From Impatiens glandulifera (Eukaryota > Streptophyta > Magnoliopsida > Ericales > Balsaminaceae): a stretch of DNA of 64,000 nt. Positions 33,716 through 46,279 of the stretch are shown here, piece after piece. The DNA is taken from contig NC_061863.1 in assembly GCF_907164915.1 (NCBI RefSeq), positions 22,893,710 through 22,957,709 of the forward strand. Reading direction: 5' to 3'. The notes under the pieces are model-generated. The model was not told the DNA's origin and made no database searches. It saw nothing but the letters and a program-made list of their open reading frames with translations. Position numbers and translations under genes: made by a program. Numbering within the stretch: position 1 is the stretch's first letter; every line of letters starts with the position of its first letter.

Positions 33716-35334
33716 ATGTCGACCATAACCAAAGATGCCAGTGCTACAGCCATTCCATCCTTCTCTCGAGAAAATTACATTGTATGGAAGAAAAGAGTTC
33801 GTGCTCACCTTTCTTCTCTTCATGATGACATGTGGAGAGGCTGACTGGACCGCTGATGAAAAGAGGCAGAACAACCTCAACAACATGGCTCTTGATGTTC
33901 TATACAGATCTCTTGATGACAACATGTTCAACTACATTATCGAATGCGATTCTGCCAAAGAGGTTTAGGACAGACTCACCCAACTGTGTGAGGGCAACGA
34001 GCAAACCAAGGAAAACAAGATCATGGTTGCCACTCAACAGTTTGATAGCTTTAAGATGCGTCTTGGTGAAACAATAAACGATTTTGACACCAGATTCAGC
34101 AAGATTGTTTCCTCCCTTTCTATCCTAGGCAAGACCTATAGCAACCGGGAGCTTGCTATCAAGGTCATGCGTGCTCTTCCAAGAGAATGGGACATAAAGA
34201 CAATGACGATGAGAGAATCCAAAGATCATAACAAGATCTCTCTCTTTGATCTCTTTGCTGATATAAAGGCCTATGAGTTCGAGCTGAACTGTAGGATGGA
34301 AGAAGATCAACCCACATCTGTTATCATTGCCAAGGTGCTGGTGACTGCTGAAGAGCCACCAACCGCTCCGGATGTGAAGATGGCAGCTCAGCAGCTGAGC
34401 AGCGATGCTATGTCTCTCTTTGTGAAGAAGTTTGACGACTTCATGAAGAAGAGCAACTCTAACTCAAACTCTTCAAAGTGACGGGAAGAACAAAGGAAGT
34501 AGCCGTGGTTCCTACTTTTCATCCAGTGAAAGTGATGAAGAAGAGGTGGCCTACTTCATGACAAGAGAAGATGAAGAAAGAACTCATGAGACTGAGGTAT
34601 TTGACTTCTCTTCCGAAAGGTTTTCAAGGGAACAACTGGTAGCTGCACTAGATGACATGGCCATCGAGTACAGAAAGCTAGTAGAATCCCTAAATGAAAC
34701 TAAATCTTCACCAGATGTAAACAAATCAAATTTGTTTCAAGTTGAAGAATCAAATGTTTTTGAAAAGAAGATTGAAGAGATCTCATCTGAAAATGAGATG
34801 CTCAAAGAACAGATTCAAACCCTTTCATCTGAAAACAAGAGGTTAAACTATGTTGTATGTGCATGGACAAGGTCTGGAGACGCTTTCAAACATCAGATCA
34901 GTATGTTGAAACCTGTTGGATCTAGATCCGGATTGGGGTTTGATAGCAATGACCCTAACCTGTCATGCAAAAAGTCCAACTCATCTGACAAGCTTAAGCC
35001 AATAAGTTTTGTCAAAAGGAGTATGACTGACATTGAATCAAATCCTATTAATGAAGAAGTTGTTTTCAAAAATAAAATAGTTTATGTTCCGCCTACTGTT
35101 AGTTGGCTTAAGAATAAGCTAGAAGCAGTTAATAAGTTTGACAATTTAAAACTTGACTCTAAGTCAAGGAGTTTTAAAAGAAAATCTTTTTCAAAAGTTA
35201 AGGGATCATTGGCTAGCAGGAAGTCATCTGCTTAGTCAAAATCCTATGCATTAATCACGACACAAAATGGGAAATCCATCAGAATAACTCGGATATGGAT
35301 TCCTAAGGGACTAATTGATCGAGGACCCAATTGA
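33716..35334 (+). pseudogene. gag: Cop-3 gag, zinc knuckle lost
   Basis: Starts ATG 33,716 (MSTITKDASATAIPSFSREN), the same gag as Cop-2. A 38-bp deletion after GACATGTGGAG (near 33,838) shifts the frame. In the new frame the UBN2 part reads on (IMVATQQFDSFKMRLGET, VMRALPREWDIKT), with TAG 33,966 at the same Trp codon as Cop-2 TAG 24,627. Near 34,480 a second deletion removes the whole CCHC knuckle and shifts the frame again. The last part (34,546-35,334) keeps the acidic, coiled-coil (SSENEMLKEQIQTLSSENKR) and basic tail regions, with TAG 35,233 before the end. It is a dead copy. Confidence 0.85.
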
Positions 35335-35584
35335 GTATGGGTACCGAAATGTGTAAATAGTTTATTTTGTAGGTGATGCAGGAGGATTGTAGGAAGGAAG
35401 CAATAAGAATACTCTTTTGAGTACACAGCCTGGAAGATCAACAATGGCTTTTGCCATTCTAGTAGATAAATGCTTTTATTTGTTAAAAATGTTTTTGGTG
35501 TTTGGACCACAAAAATTGTTTACTATGTTTTTTTGTCTATATACAAAATGAGAAGGAAAATTTATTTGGAAATAAGGATACTCT

Positions 35585-35960
35585 CCAGACGAATATCCTT
35601 AATCGGTCTAATTAGACAAGTGTGTCTAAAAGAAACGATTTGAACTTAGACGTATTTTATCTCACAATCTATACATCTAAGTCTATTTGTTGAGGTTTAA
35701 AACCTACGCGGTTAGACGTACACGTCTAATAGACGTTAGACGTTTTTACATCATGAGCAACAGGATGCTCACGTCTAACCAAACACACGTCTAACATGTG
35801 GTGTCCATGTGGAATTAGACGTACACGTCTAATAGACATTAGACAGATTTTTATATAACACGGAATTAGACGTATGCGTCTAATAGACCCATCCGTCTAA
35901 TAGACGTTTAGTTATATGGATTTGTGGAGGAAGAAAAACGTCTAACTACGTGCCGATAAG
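35585..35960. repeat. Internal palindrome cluster, Cop-3
   Basis: TTAGACGTACACGTCTAA occurs twice, with TTAGACGTATGCGTCTAA and others, in the same order as in Cop-2. Confidence 0.8.
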
Positions 35961-36186
35961 ACTGATCAAGGATAGTTGTCCCACGTTGAGAGCTATTCAG
36001 TTTTCCCGCTCAAAACATTAAACAGTCATCTCTTACCAACATGAAGATACGTGTCTTTCAAGTTTAGAGAAAATGACTGATATACCCTTACTCCTAATGA
36101 TGACCCCTTGAAAAAGGACGTCTAACATTTATTGATGGGCCATACCCTTCAGAAGAGACGGTTATTCTGTATTTTTGTTCTCTGTC

Positions 36187-36193
36187 TATATAA
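36187..36193 (+). promoter_or_regulatory. TATA box for Cop-3 accessory ORF
   Basis: TATATAA followed by GGACATC, 123 bp before ATG 36,316. Position and context match the Cop-2 box. Confidence 0.6.
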
Positions 36194-36315
36194 GGACATC
36201 CTTGCATTAGTTTGAAAGCTTTTCATCTCTCGAAATCCTTAAGAACCCTAGTTTTCTTTGCATTTCTCTCTCTAAAACTCTATGAAATCCTTTGTCGGTT
36301 CATATTCTTTCGAAA

Positions 36316-39300
36316 ATGATGATCAAGAAAATCACTTTGGGTCATTGTACTTTGCAGGTGGATTTTCCATCGGTCTACCCTTTCGATCAACCGGAAGTGG
36401 TGGATATGTTCAGAACCCTAGAATATTCTGGGTTGAGGAAGTATCTCAAGGGTCCGTTCATATTCTATGAGAAAGAAGTTCGCGAGTTCTTCAAATCTGC
36501 AACTATGGTGGGTGAATCCATCGTAGCAACAGTCAATGGCGTGGAGTTTTCTTTCGATGAAAACGTATATGCGGAGTTCTTTGAACTTTCGACTTGGTTC
36601 TTTCATCAGAAGTCATGCAAGAGATGAAGAAGACCTTTTCTGCCGATGGTTCGATGATCCATATAAATGGAAATAAGAAGGTACTCAAACCACATTTCAT
36701 TCTGCTAATCGACGTGGTAGCAAAAGCGCTCCAAGGGAAATCTGGCTCCTTCCATCTCTATAGTCAAGACCGTTTCGACTATATGTGCGCCATCTCAAAG
36801 GGAATCCAGGTAAACTGGGCATCTACCCTTTTCCAGAACCTCCGCTTTTCGATTTGTTAAGCAAATAAGGAAAGCATAACGTATGCGGCTCAACTGAGTC
36901 GATTGATGGAAAATTTGGGGGTTCCTGTTGGTGAACCTGAGTAGATCAACTCTCCGAGGGTATTCTCTGCCCTTACAGTCGTTAGTACCCTAATAAGGAT
37001 GAAGAACAATATGGAGTGTGCCTATGGTGCATATAGTTATCAAACGGGTGGTAAGCACTCTACTCGGTCCAAACAACAGTCTTCTTCTATTATGTCAACA
37101 GGGGCAAAAAGATCGAAGACAGTGAATGAATCGGAGGCCAGTTCCTCTAGTTTGAAAAGCTCCACCAAGAAGGACTCCGAATTAGTTGATTCAAGGTTAA
37201 GGCAAGGTCCAGACGCACTTGCTACAACTCCCATGTCCTCTTTATCTTCTCCGACGACCATCCTGAGAAGGCCTTCGAGATCTAGTGTCTCAAAGGAAAA
37301 TAAGACAAAGGCGCCCCGCGCGTCTAAATAATTGAAGGTAACCTCCTCTAAATCTTTGGCCGTTGTGCCTAAGTTTGATGTTCTTGTAGTAGAACAAGAT
37401 GAATCAGTTTTTTCTCCCGTTAAAGAATCTTCTTAAGGGCCCGCTGTTGAGTCAGCTGGTCCAGATATTAGAAATGCTGACAGGATTGAGTCTCCTGTTG
37501 TTCAAACCGATCAAGTAGCCGCAGGTGCTACAGAGTTATCTCAACCAGAACAAGGTGCAGCTCTTACCCTTGTTGCTGATAAATCTGCTGAACAAGAATC
37601 TTCTGTTCCCGCTCCTAAAGATTCTATGGTAGCTGGGAAAGTTATTCGTGTAGAGCTCCCTGCTGAGCTGTATAAAAAACCCCAATCGGCGTTCGAGTTG
37701 ATGCGTTCTACAAGAATGTCGAGTGGAATTGTGTTTAGTGAACCCAGACCTGCTCCAAAACTCGTCGAGGTTATTGGAAAAGGTAAGAAGATTGCAACTC
37801 CAGTTCCTGAAGAAGTATCGGAGGCAACAGACATTGTTGACCTCATTTTAGATCAAGTTAAAGCCATTGCGGCTGAAAACTTGGAAATTTTTGAATCATG
37901 GTCTTTGGAAAGATTGTATTCCAAGTACAATGAAACCCTCTCAAATTCTGCAATAACTAAAGAGTGGAAGAAGTGTGTAGCCAATGAGAAGAAAGTTCTC
38001 AAGTGGGCTAAAACTTCAGAGGTAGCTGAGGCTCTGAAGAGAAAGGATCTCGTTGAAGCATGCCTGTGTGGAAGAGCCCTTTTCCCAATTGTTGAAGCTA
38101 GAAAGGCTAATTTCAACCCTGTTAAGAAAGGCTCTGAGGTGGAAGTGAAAGTTCTGAAGAAACTGGATAATATCATGGACAATTATGTCTCGGTTGCTTC
38201 CCGATACGTTCATGGCGTTAATTGCTCTAGTGAAAAACCTTGTGATGATGATGAACCGATGGATACTCTTGATGCTGATGATGATGCCGATGAGCTAGAT
38301 GCTGCTCTTTTGATCGAATTCGGGAATCTTTCTACTGAAGAGAGACGTATTTTGGATCAACCCATTTAAGAGAATCCTCATGAAGAAGAAGAAGATGTAA
38401 TTGATCAAGAGCCTGAACAAGCCCTTGAAACGAATGAAGAAGAAGTTCTTGAAGAAGATGTTGTTGAGGAGGCTGCTCAAGCTCCTATTGTAAGAAACGT
38501 TGTGATATCCCCTGTTGCGAGAACAGAGGAAGCCCAAGAGAAATTGGTTGAGGTAAATCAGCCAGAAATTATCAGATCTGAGGGGGAACACTCCAAAGAA
38601 AAAGATGCTGAAAAAGAGAGTTCCTCATCTGAGGAGGAACAGGATCAATATGCAAGTCGTGCCAAGCCTCGTCTATTCCCCAACACCATTGTGGGAAGTG
38701 TTCATGTAAACATCAACATTCCTACTCACTACTCTAGTAATCTTTATGAAAGATTTTTGAGAGCAGAAAGGGAAATACTTGAAGAAGAGCAAGATAAAGC
38801 TGCTAAGGTAGCTGAGAAGGATCAACCTAAGCAATCTATGCAGATTCATACAAATTTTGAACCGATTCAGAGTATGGCAGCAGAGTCTCAAGAGCATTCA
38901 TCAAATGAAGAATCATCTACTGAGGGTAACAAGCTTTTAAAGTTTATGACTTATGTGCTCTCATCTCTTCAGAAGAACATGTTAAAGGCCATGAACACCC
39001 AAGAAGAAGAAAGAAAGGACTTTGCCGAAATTATCAAAGTTCTTACTGAGTTGGATAACACTCTGAAGAAGAACACGTATGAGACTCACGTCTCAAATTT
39101 AAACTTCTCCAAGTTTGAAAAGAAATTCTACAACCGTCAATCTGAAATGATTGATCTTGAAAGGCACATCAATGATGACCGTCATAGGAAAACTTTGGAT
39201 GAATTCAGTCTGGTAAAAAATAAGATGGTGGAAATTCAAGGCTGTTTAAGAAGAAATGATAGTGAACGACAGGAATTTGTTGACTCCATTGCAAGGAAGT

Positions 39301-39674
39301 TTATGGCAAAGGAGAACGCAAAAGCTAATGCTGAAAGAGATCAATCTCGAATCACCCAAGGCGAGTTAAGTAGAAGAAGTGACGGTGTGTCAACCGGCAC
39401 TAGATCCAAACGAGCCCCAAGCAATGATGATAATCCTAGGCCAACCAAGAGAGGTGGAGGTCGAAGCGGTGGTGATCGTGGAGGCCGTGCCAGTGGTGGT
39501 GGTCATGGTAGGCAATCTGGCATTGATCAAAGAGGTTGTGCCAGTGGTGGTGATCGTGGTGGTAGATCAAGTGGAAGCGGTCGTGGTGGTCACAGCTTTC
39601 CTCCTTTTCTCAACATGTTAACCGGCCAAGACATGAGTCCTACCGATCCTCGAGTTAAAAGGGAAGAACAATAA
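36316..39674 (+). pseudogene. Cop-3 accessory ORF, RGG-tailed
   Basis: ATG 36,316 (MMIKKITLGHCTLQVDFPSV) opens the same protein as in Cop-2. Near 36,590 a deletion removes about 18-20 bases within the FFELPTEG region and shifts the frame. The rest runs in one frame to TAA 39,672: SQDRFDYMCAISKGIQVNWA, AITKEWKKCVANEKKVLKWA, LVEACLCGRALFPIVEARKA, a Glu-rich stretch, HTNFEPIQSMAAESQ, a coiled-coil region (LERHINDDRHRKTLDEFS) and a Gly/Arg tail (GGGRSGGDRGGRASGGGHGR). In-frame stops include TAA 36,858, TAA 37,329, TAA 37,434 and TAA 38,367. None coincide with the Cop-2 stops, so the two copies decayed independently from an open ancestor. Function unknown. Confidence 0.8.
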
Positions 39675-39859
39675 CTTCTTTTCTCTTACTCTGTTTAAGT
39701 CTTTTTGAACAATGTTTCTTTGATGATGCTTTGAGTATTGGTCTTTGAAATTTGTGAATCGTGATGCAAGTGAACAAGGGTTTGTTTTATTTATATGATG
39801 CATGCATATTTTGGTATATATATGCAGGTTTTCAATTTCTTCATCAAAAAGGGGGAAAT
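39675..39859 (+). other. Cop-3 3' tail and polypurine tract
   Basis: Non-coding. Ends in CAAAAAGGGGGAAAT before the 3' LTR. Confidence 0.85.
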
Positions 39860-41999
39860 TGTTGGGTCAAATTATTTTGACTAAGTGTTGAAATAATTTA
39901 ACCATTGAATTTTGATGATGAAATGACTTATGTGTTTTGATGCAGGTGTATTAAAATCATATTCCAAAGAGATTTGGCTCTAATGAGAATCATTAGACCG
40001 ATTTTGGAATTCAATGCATAGAATTAGACGTGAAGTCTAACTCAACGGAGTTAGACGTGCACTCGAACGAATGCACAGAATTAGACGTGCAGTCTAACTC
40101 AACGGAGTTAGACGTGCGTGCAGTCGAATGAATGCACTAAATTAAACGTGAAGTCTAACTCAACGGAGTTAGATGTGCAGTCTAATGAATGCATAGAATT
40201 AGACGTAAGTCTAACTCAGCGGAGTTAGACGTGTAGTCTAATATATACGGAATTAGACGTGTAGTCTAATGTATACGGAATTAGACGTGTATTCTAATGT
40301 ATACGGAATTAGACGTGCAGTCTAATATATTTGCGAAATTAGACGTGCACTCTAACTCAGTGGAGTTAGACATGTAGTCTAATATATTTGCGGAATTAGA
40401 CGTGTAGTCTAACTTAGTGGAGTTAGACGTGTAGTCTAATATATTTGCGGAATTAGACGTGTAGTAAACTCAGTGGAGTTAGACGTGTAGTCTAATGTAT
40501 TTGCGGAATTAGATGTGCAGTCTAACTCAATGGAGTTAGACGTGCAGTCTAATGTATTTGTGAAAGTTAGACGTAAGTCTAACTCCTTCAGACTAGTCTG
40601 AGGTAGAATCGGAATTAGACGTGCAATCTAACTCACTGGAGTTAGACGTGTAGTCTAATGGTTATTGGATAATTAGACGTGTAGTCTAATTAGTGAAAGT
40701 TAGACGTGAGTCTAACTCCTTCAGATTAGTCTGAGGTAGAACCAGAATTAGACGTACAGTCTAACTCAGTGGAGTTAGACATGTAGTCTAATGGTTATTG
40801 TATAATTAGACGTGTAGTCTAATAAGTGAAAGTTAGACGTGAGTCTAACTCCTTCAGATTAGTCTGAGGTAGAATCGGAATTAGACATGTAGTCTAACTC
40901 AGTGGAGTTAGACGTGCAGTCTAATGGTTATTGGATAATTAGACGTGTAGTCTAATTAGTGAAAGTTAGACGTGGGTCTAACTCCTTCAGATTAGTCTGA
41001 TGTGGCTGTAATTAGACGTAAGTCTAATTCTATTAGACCAGGTAGTCTAATGGACTCTGTTATTAGACGGGGATGTTTAAATTTAATTAGACTGGTTTTC
41101 ACAATCCGTTTAATTGAAATACGTCTAATACTAAGCTTAAGCAGTATGCTTGAAGCTAGCACCCGCCTACCCATGTGCTATAGTTGTACCCTACTCCTAC
41201 TCCACTTTCTAGTGAAGATCAGTTCAACAGTTGTATGCAACCAACCAACGAATGCCACGAAAGAGAATTTTCCTCATATTACTTGTTTTACAGGTACATC
41301 CCTGATGGAATATTCGGCGCACTACCATGGTGTACGACCACGATCCTTGTGCTCAGAACCTGTTGTGTACATTGGAGGCTTTCTAATGGAAGAGTGCCAT
41401 GTATCATTCTAAAAGATTCGACCGTTAGCCTCTTCTTAGTATTTAATAAATCTCAAGGACAACGAACAATTAGCCTTACAAACTGCCAGTTTTTACAAAG
41501 AGTCAATCAATAATTCTACTTGCTATTCTAGAGAGAGAAATCAAGTCTTTATTGTGAAGCTGCTTTTTGATTGTACTGTATGTGAATCAAGAGAGAGTTA
41601 GAATCAAAAACAACTTTAGCTGAGTGATACTCTTCATCTTGTAAATTGAACAGAGTGTGTTCTGTTCAAAAGTGAGCTAAGTGTGTGTAAACTGTATTTG
41701 ATTCTAATCATATTATAGTGAATCCTTCCGGTGGTTGAAAGAAGAGGTGACGTAGGAGTGTTTCTCCGAACATTCATAAACAAACGGCTGTGTTATTTCA
41801 TTTGTCATCTTTTCATCTTTCATCTTGAGCTTCAAACCCAAGTAAACAATTCCGCCTTGAATCTGTTTTAAGTAATTACAAGTGTTTGCGTAGAATAGAA
41901 AACGAATCAAATCCTTAACAAGATTTCTTTCAACCCGTTTTTCATAAGCCTTCATCCATAGTCAGACCCTCGTCTCTATCGATAAATCCGATCCTATCA
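39860..41999 (+). repeat. Cop-3 3' LTR (2,140 bp)
   Basis: Complete LTR, TGTTGGGTC start and CGATCCTATCA end. Array 40,020-41,130, TATA-like box 41,440. The right flank at 42,000 is Cop-4 LTR sequence in the opposite orientation. Confidence 0.9.
40020..41130. repeat. TTAGAC/GTCTAA palindrome array, Cop-3 3' LTR
   Basis: Units such as TTAGACGTGTAGTCTAA and TTAGACGTGCAGTCTAA with TATATTTGCGGAA linkers. This is a different higher-order pattern from Cop-1 and Cop-2, built on the same arms. Confidence 0.88.
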
Positions 42000-43271
42000 G
42001 AATATAAACGACACACAGAGTTGTTTATGGATGTTCGGAGCAAAACTCTCCTACGTCAACCCTTCTTCCAACCACTGGAAGGATTCACTATACTTTTCTT
42101 AGAATCAAATATAGTTGCAATGCTAGCTCATTGTTGAATAGAATAGATTTTGTTCAACTTACAGTATATTGAAGAATATCACTCAGCTAGATAATACTTT
42201 GATTCTATCTCTCTCTTAATGTACAAACATAATAAGTAAGAAAGAAATTCGTAAGATCGATTGTGTGTTCAGCAAACGAGTCTTGTCTGTATGTTATGTT
42301 GTTCGTTGTCTTTGAGGATCTTTAAATAGAGAACAGGTACCAACGGTCAAATCTTCTACAATGACACGTGGCAAACCCCCATTGGAAAGGCTCCATAGTA
42401 CACAGGTACAGCAGACATTGTGCACAAGGATCGTGGCCGTACCAATCTGGTAGTGCGCCCAATATTCTTCTAGAATTGTCCTATAAGAAACAAGTAGTGG
42501 GATGAATATTTGTTTACGTGGCATTAATTCATTGGATGTCTCTTGTTGGCGTACTGCTCTGCACGGATTAGTGGAGCAGGAGTAGCGTACAGCTAGTTGA
42601 TCGTGGGTCGACGGATGCTAACTTCAAGCAACTGCTGAAGTGAGGCATTAGACGTGCTCCATTAGACTACCAAGTATAATGAAGTAAGACGCCTCCGTCT
42701 AATAGCAGGATCCATTAGACCACCAAGTCTAATGGAGTTAGACGACAAGTCTAACTACGTGTCCCTTCGGACTAGTCTGAAGGAGTTAGACTCCCTGCGT
42801 CTAACTCTTATCTATTAGACTGCACGTCTAACTACGTCTATTAGACTACATGCCTAACTACGTATCTGTTAGACTGTACGTCTAACTACGTATCCGTTAG
42901 ACTACATGTTTAACTATGTTTGTTAGACTGCACGTCTAACTACGTATTTGTTAGACTGCACGTCTAACTACGTATCTATTAGACTACATGTCTAACTACG
43001 TCTGTTAGACTGCACGTCTAACTACGTATCTGTTAGACTGCACGTCTAACTACGTATCCGTTAGACTGCACGTCTAACTACGTATGTCTAATAACCAATA
43101 CATGTAATGAACCTGATTCAAGCTAAGTCAAACTTAGCATGTTTTGATGCACCTGCACAAAAACAATTAGACGGCTGAGTTTATTTCTTATTTAAGTTTT
43201 ATACAAATTCATCATCAAAATACCGTTAGTCAGAATAGTTTGACCCTTAGTCAAAATAATTTGACCCAACA
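42000..43271 (-). repeat. Cop-4 3' LTR, truncated by Cop-3
   Basis: On the minus strand it starts TGTTGGGTCAAATTATTTTG at 43,271, after the polypurine tract. The last 230 or so bases, present in the 5' LTR (46,280-46,490), are missing at the Cop-3 border. Confidence 0.85.
42645..43110. repeat. 28-bp palindromic minisatellite, Cop-4 3' LTR
   Basis: About ten copies of a 28-bp unit containing TTAGACTGCACGTCTAAC and ACGTATCTG. This is a much more regular tandem array than in Cop-1 to Cop-3, built on the same TTAGAC/GTCTAA arms. Confidence 0.85.
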
Positions 43272-43472
43272 ATTTCCCCCTTTATGATGATGATGTTAAA
43301 ACTTTAAATAAAAGATTAGATAGTGTGAGAATATTCACTAATGCACTATATAGCAACAAACTATTCATATTTCATAGCAAATGATAACTTAATTCGAAAC
43401 AGAATGAATATTTTTCAAAAATAAACACAGATAATCATTCAAAAACATCAACAAATTTCCTTCCCAAAAACA
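43272..43472 (-). other. Cop-4 3' tail and polypurine tract
   Basis: Minus-strand AAAGGGGGAAAT tract directly before the 3' LTR, then non-coding DNA. RT, RNase H and the accessory ORF are absent between here and the integrase end. Confidence 0.75.
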
Positions 43473-44960
43473 TCAAAAATATTTCTTCCCCCTAGATCTA
43501 AGGCTAATCCTACGAGGAGAGTTAAGATTTCCGATAATCAATTCTGGTGGATGATTCCTTTTCACTCTGAAGTTTGTTCCCAAAGGATTAGTCAACTGAC
43601 CAGGTGGCTTCGCGATGTTCGAATAATCAATGTTTTGTTGAACAGGAGTTTGAACGGCTAGTTGGATTTCAACTGGATCGGCCATAAGACCAGTCAACGA
43701 AATCCATTTAGCCAGAACTTCATCCTCACTCACAGACACAAGACTTGTCGCTTCTAGTCTGTTAGCAAGGTCAATAGGATCGATGGAATTACTTTCAACA
43801 GACTCATCGAAGACAACATGTAGGGACTCCTCAAAAGTTTGAGTTCTGTTGTTATATACTCTTTAAGCCTTTCTTACCGAGGAGTATACTAGCATGAATC
43901 CAGCATCTGCTTTAGCATCAAACACGATCAGATAATCCTTCCCATTATTATGGATAAAACATTTACACCCAAATACTTTAAAGTACGAAACTATAGGAAT
44001 TCTTCCGTAAAAAAGTTCATAGGGTGTTTTATCAAAGCGTTTGTTAATTATTGACTGATTTTATGTGTAGCAAGCTATGTTTATTGCTTTTACCCAAAAC
44101 TTCTAAGGAACATCTGATTCAGCTAGCATAGATCTCGCTGCTTCCTTCAGAGCCCTCACTCTTCTCTCATCAATGTCATTCTGCTGTGGAGTTCTGGTAC
44201 TAGACAACTCGTGCCTAATCCCAGACTCCTCGAGATAAGAGGATATGTGTCGGTTGGTGAACTCAGTTCCCTAATCACTTTTAATGCAAGCAATACTTAA
44301 AGATTTCTGATTCTGAATTCTTCTAAAGATTTTAATTATATTTTCAGCAGTTTTATCCTTTACAGGAATTGGACCGAACAGATCCATGTGTAATAGTTCA
44401 AAGTAGCGGCTGGATTGAGATTTCCCTTTACTTTTGAACGATGGTCTGCCCTGTTTGCCTAACTGGCAAGTAGGACAGACCTTGTCCTTAGAAAACTGTA
44501 ATTTAGGTAAACCGAATACTAAATTATTCGAACAAATGTTATTGATGGTTTTAAAATTTAGATGATTTAATCTTTTATGCCATAACCATTTCTGGTCGTT
44601 CTTGGCAATCATGCACATAGGATCAGATGCTTTATTTTGCTAGTTCATTTTATACGAGTTTCCTACTCTACTTCCAGTTACTAAAGTATTACCATGTTGA
44701 TCCTCAACTAGGCATTCATGTGTTTGAAAATCAATTAATAAATTGTTATCACATAATTGACTAATACTAATCAAGTTATAACACAGATTGTCAATAAGTA
44801 AGACATCATTAATGGTTAAATTACCATAGATAATCTTACCCTTACCCATGGTCTTACCCTTCTTGTTATCACCAAAGGTTATCTTTGGACCAGAGCAATC
44901 TGCTATATCAATAAGAAGTCGTCTGTTTCCTATCATATGTCTGGAACATCCGCTATTCAA
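43473..44960 (-). pseudogene. pol: Cop-4 protease-integrase remnant
   Basis: Minus-strand pol closely related to Cop-1. The protease reads NSGCSRHMIGNRRLL (Asp of the D-S-G motif changed to Asn). The integrase zinc region WLWHKRLNHLNFKTI follows. The core has an internal deletion that joins DLFGPIPVK to DKTAENIIKIF, removing the first catalytic Asp region. The part around KSD-stop-GTEF, then TPYELFYGRIPIVSYFK and RTQTFEESLHVVFDESVES, continues to the region just before RT ([10 protein letters not shown]). Many stops occur, for example at 44,640 and 44,271. It ends at 43,473 without RT. Confidence 0.85.
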
Positions 44961-45038
44961 ATATCAGACACAATCCTCCAGGCAGTCACTCACATGTACC
45001 TACAAAAAATAATATTTACAATCGTTTGGTACCCACAT

Positions 45039-46229
45039 TCACTTGGGTCTTCGGTCAATCAATCCCTTAGGAATCCATATTTGAGTTATTTTGATGGATT
45101 TTACTTTTTGTGTTATGATTAATGCGTATGATTTTGACGTAGAAGACGCCTTCCTGCTAGCCTCTGATCCCTTAGCTTTTGAAGATGATTTTCTTTTAAA
45201 ACTCTTTGACTTTGAGTCAGGTTTTAGATTTCCAGACTTGTTAGCTGCTTCTAACTTATTTTTCAGCCAGCTAACAGTCGGCGTAACATAAGTTATTTCA
45301 TTCTTCAAAGCTAACTCTTCATGAATTGGATCAAATTCAATGTCAGTTAAACTTCATTTGACAAAACTTATTGGCTTAAGCTTGTTAGTTGCTAATTTTA
45401 ACTTTTTGCAGGACTGGTTTGGGTCATCGCTATCAAATCCTAAACCGGATTTAGATCCAGCAGGCTTCAACAGACTAATCTGATATTTGACAGCTTCTCC
45501 AGACCTTATCCATGCACTAACAACATAGTTTAGCCTTTTGTTTTCAAAAGAAAGAGTTTGAATCTGTTCCTTGAGCATCTCATTCTCAGATGAGATCTCG
45601 GCCATTTTCTTTTCAAAAATATTTGATTCAGAAATTTTGTGTGAAGAAGAGATGTTGGTCACAAACTTTGCTTTCATTTCATAAAAGAAATCTGATGGCT
45701 TCTTATACTCAATGGCCATGTCATTGAGTGCAGTAGTTAACTCATCGTTGGTAAATTCTTGTGGGGAAAGATCATTTACCTTGGATTGATCATCTGCCAT
45801 CAAGCATGTGATGGCTTTTGTATCCTTTTCAATAGGAGAGTCCTTTGAATCGCTATCGGCCCATTTGGACTTGTTTTCAGCACACATAAAAACTTTCTGA
45901 TCTTTTTGGTTCTTCTTGGTTTGAATGTTTCGGCCATATATCTGAATCAACTTCTCCCAAATATCTTTAGTAGAGGAACAGGATTTGATCTCGTAGAATA
46001 TGTTCATGTTGATCAATTGATATAGGATATCTTTGGCAACGTTGTCCAGATTGTTGGTCATCTTATCTTCAGTTGTCCACTCACATCTTGGCTTTGCAAT
46101 TTTTATGAGACCATCGGTAATGACACTAGATATATCAGAATCAAGAGCAGCCAAGTGAGCTTGCATTCTCATATTCCAATAATCGAAGTTTTCTTTTGAA
46201 AGAAGAGGGATCTCGTCGATGATAGACAT
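45039..46229 (-). pseudogene. gag: Cop-4 gag with central deletion
   Basis: The minus-strand ATG at 46,229 (MSIIDEIPLLSKENFDYW) starts a gag collinear with Cop-1. The N-terminal UBN2 half ends at KDIWEKLIQIYG and jumps to VFMCAENKSKWADSD and CLMADDQSKVND. The second half of the capsid domain and the zinc knuckle are therefore missing, as in Cop-1. A coiled coil (NEMLKEQIQTLSFENKRLNY) and a basic tail follow. TGA at 45,356-45,354 interrupts the frame before the tail. The gag and pol parts are in the same frame. Confidence 0.85.
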
Positions 46230-46265
46230 GATTCTAGTTCTTAAAGCTTCAGAATAGAAAACAGA

Positions 46266-46277
46266 GCTCTGATACCA
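46266..46277 (-). other. Cop-4 primer-binding site
   Basis: Minus-strand TGGTATCAGAGC, two bases after the LTR end at 46,280. Confidence 0.9.
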
Positions 46278-46279
46278 AT

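Larger units (their letters stand above)
35335..36315 (+). other. Cop-3 spacer replacing pol
   Basis: Non-coding and collinear with Cop-2 26,136-27,120: shared junction sequence, a palindrome cluster (35,585-35,960), the G-box palindrome variant GATACGTGTC (36,046) and a TATA box (36,187). Confidence 0.75.
21493..41999 (+). mobile_element. Cop-3: pol-less Copia-derived element, interrupted by Cop-2
   Basis: Cop-3 consists of a 5'-truncated LTR split into 21,493-22,243 and 32,682-33,670, an internal region 33,671-39,859, and a complete 3' LTR 39,860-41,999. Its 5' LTR lost the first 160 or so bases and the left target duplication. The right flank is GAATA inside the Cop-4 LTR. The internal region holds a gag pseudogene and a long accessory ORF, but no protease, integrase, RT or RNase H. 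It is therefore a non-autonomous element sharing its structure with Cop-2. Confidence 0.85.
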
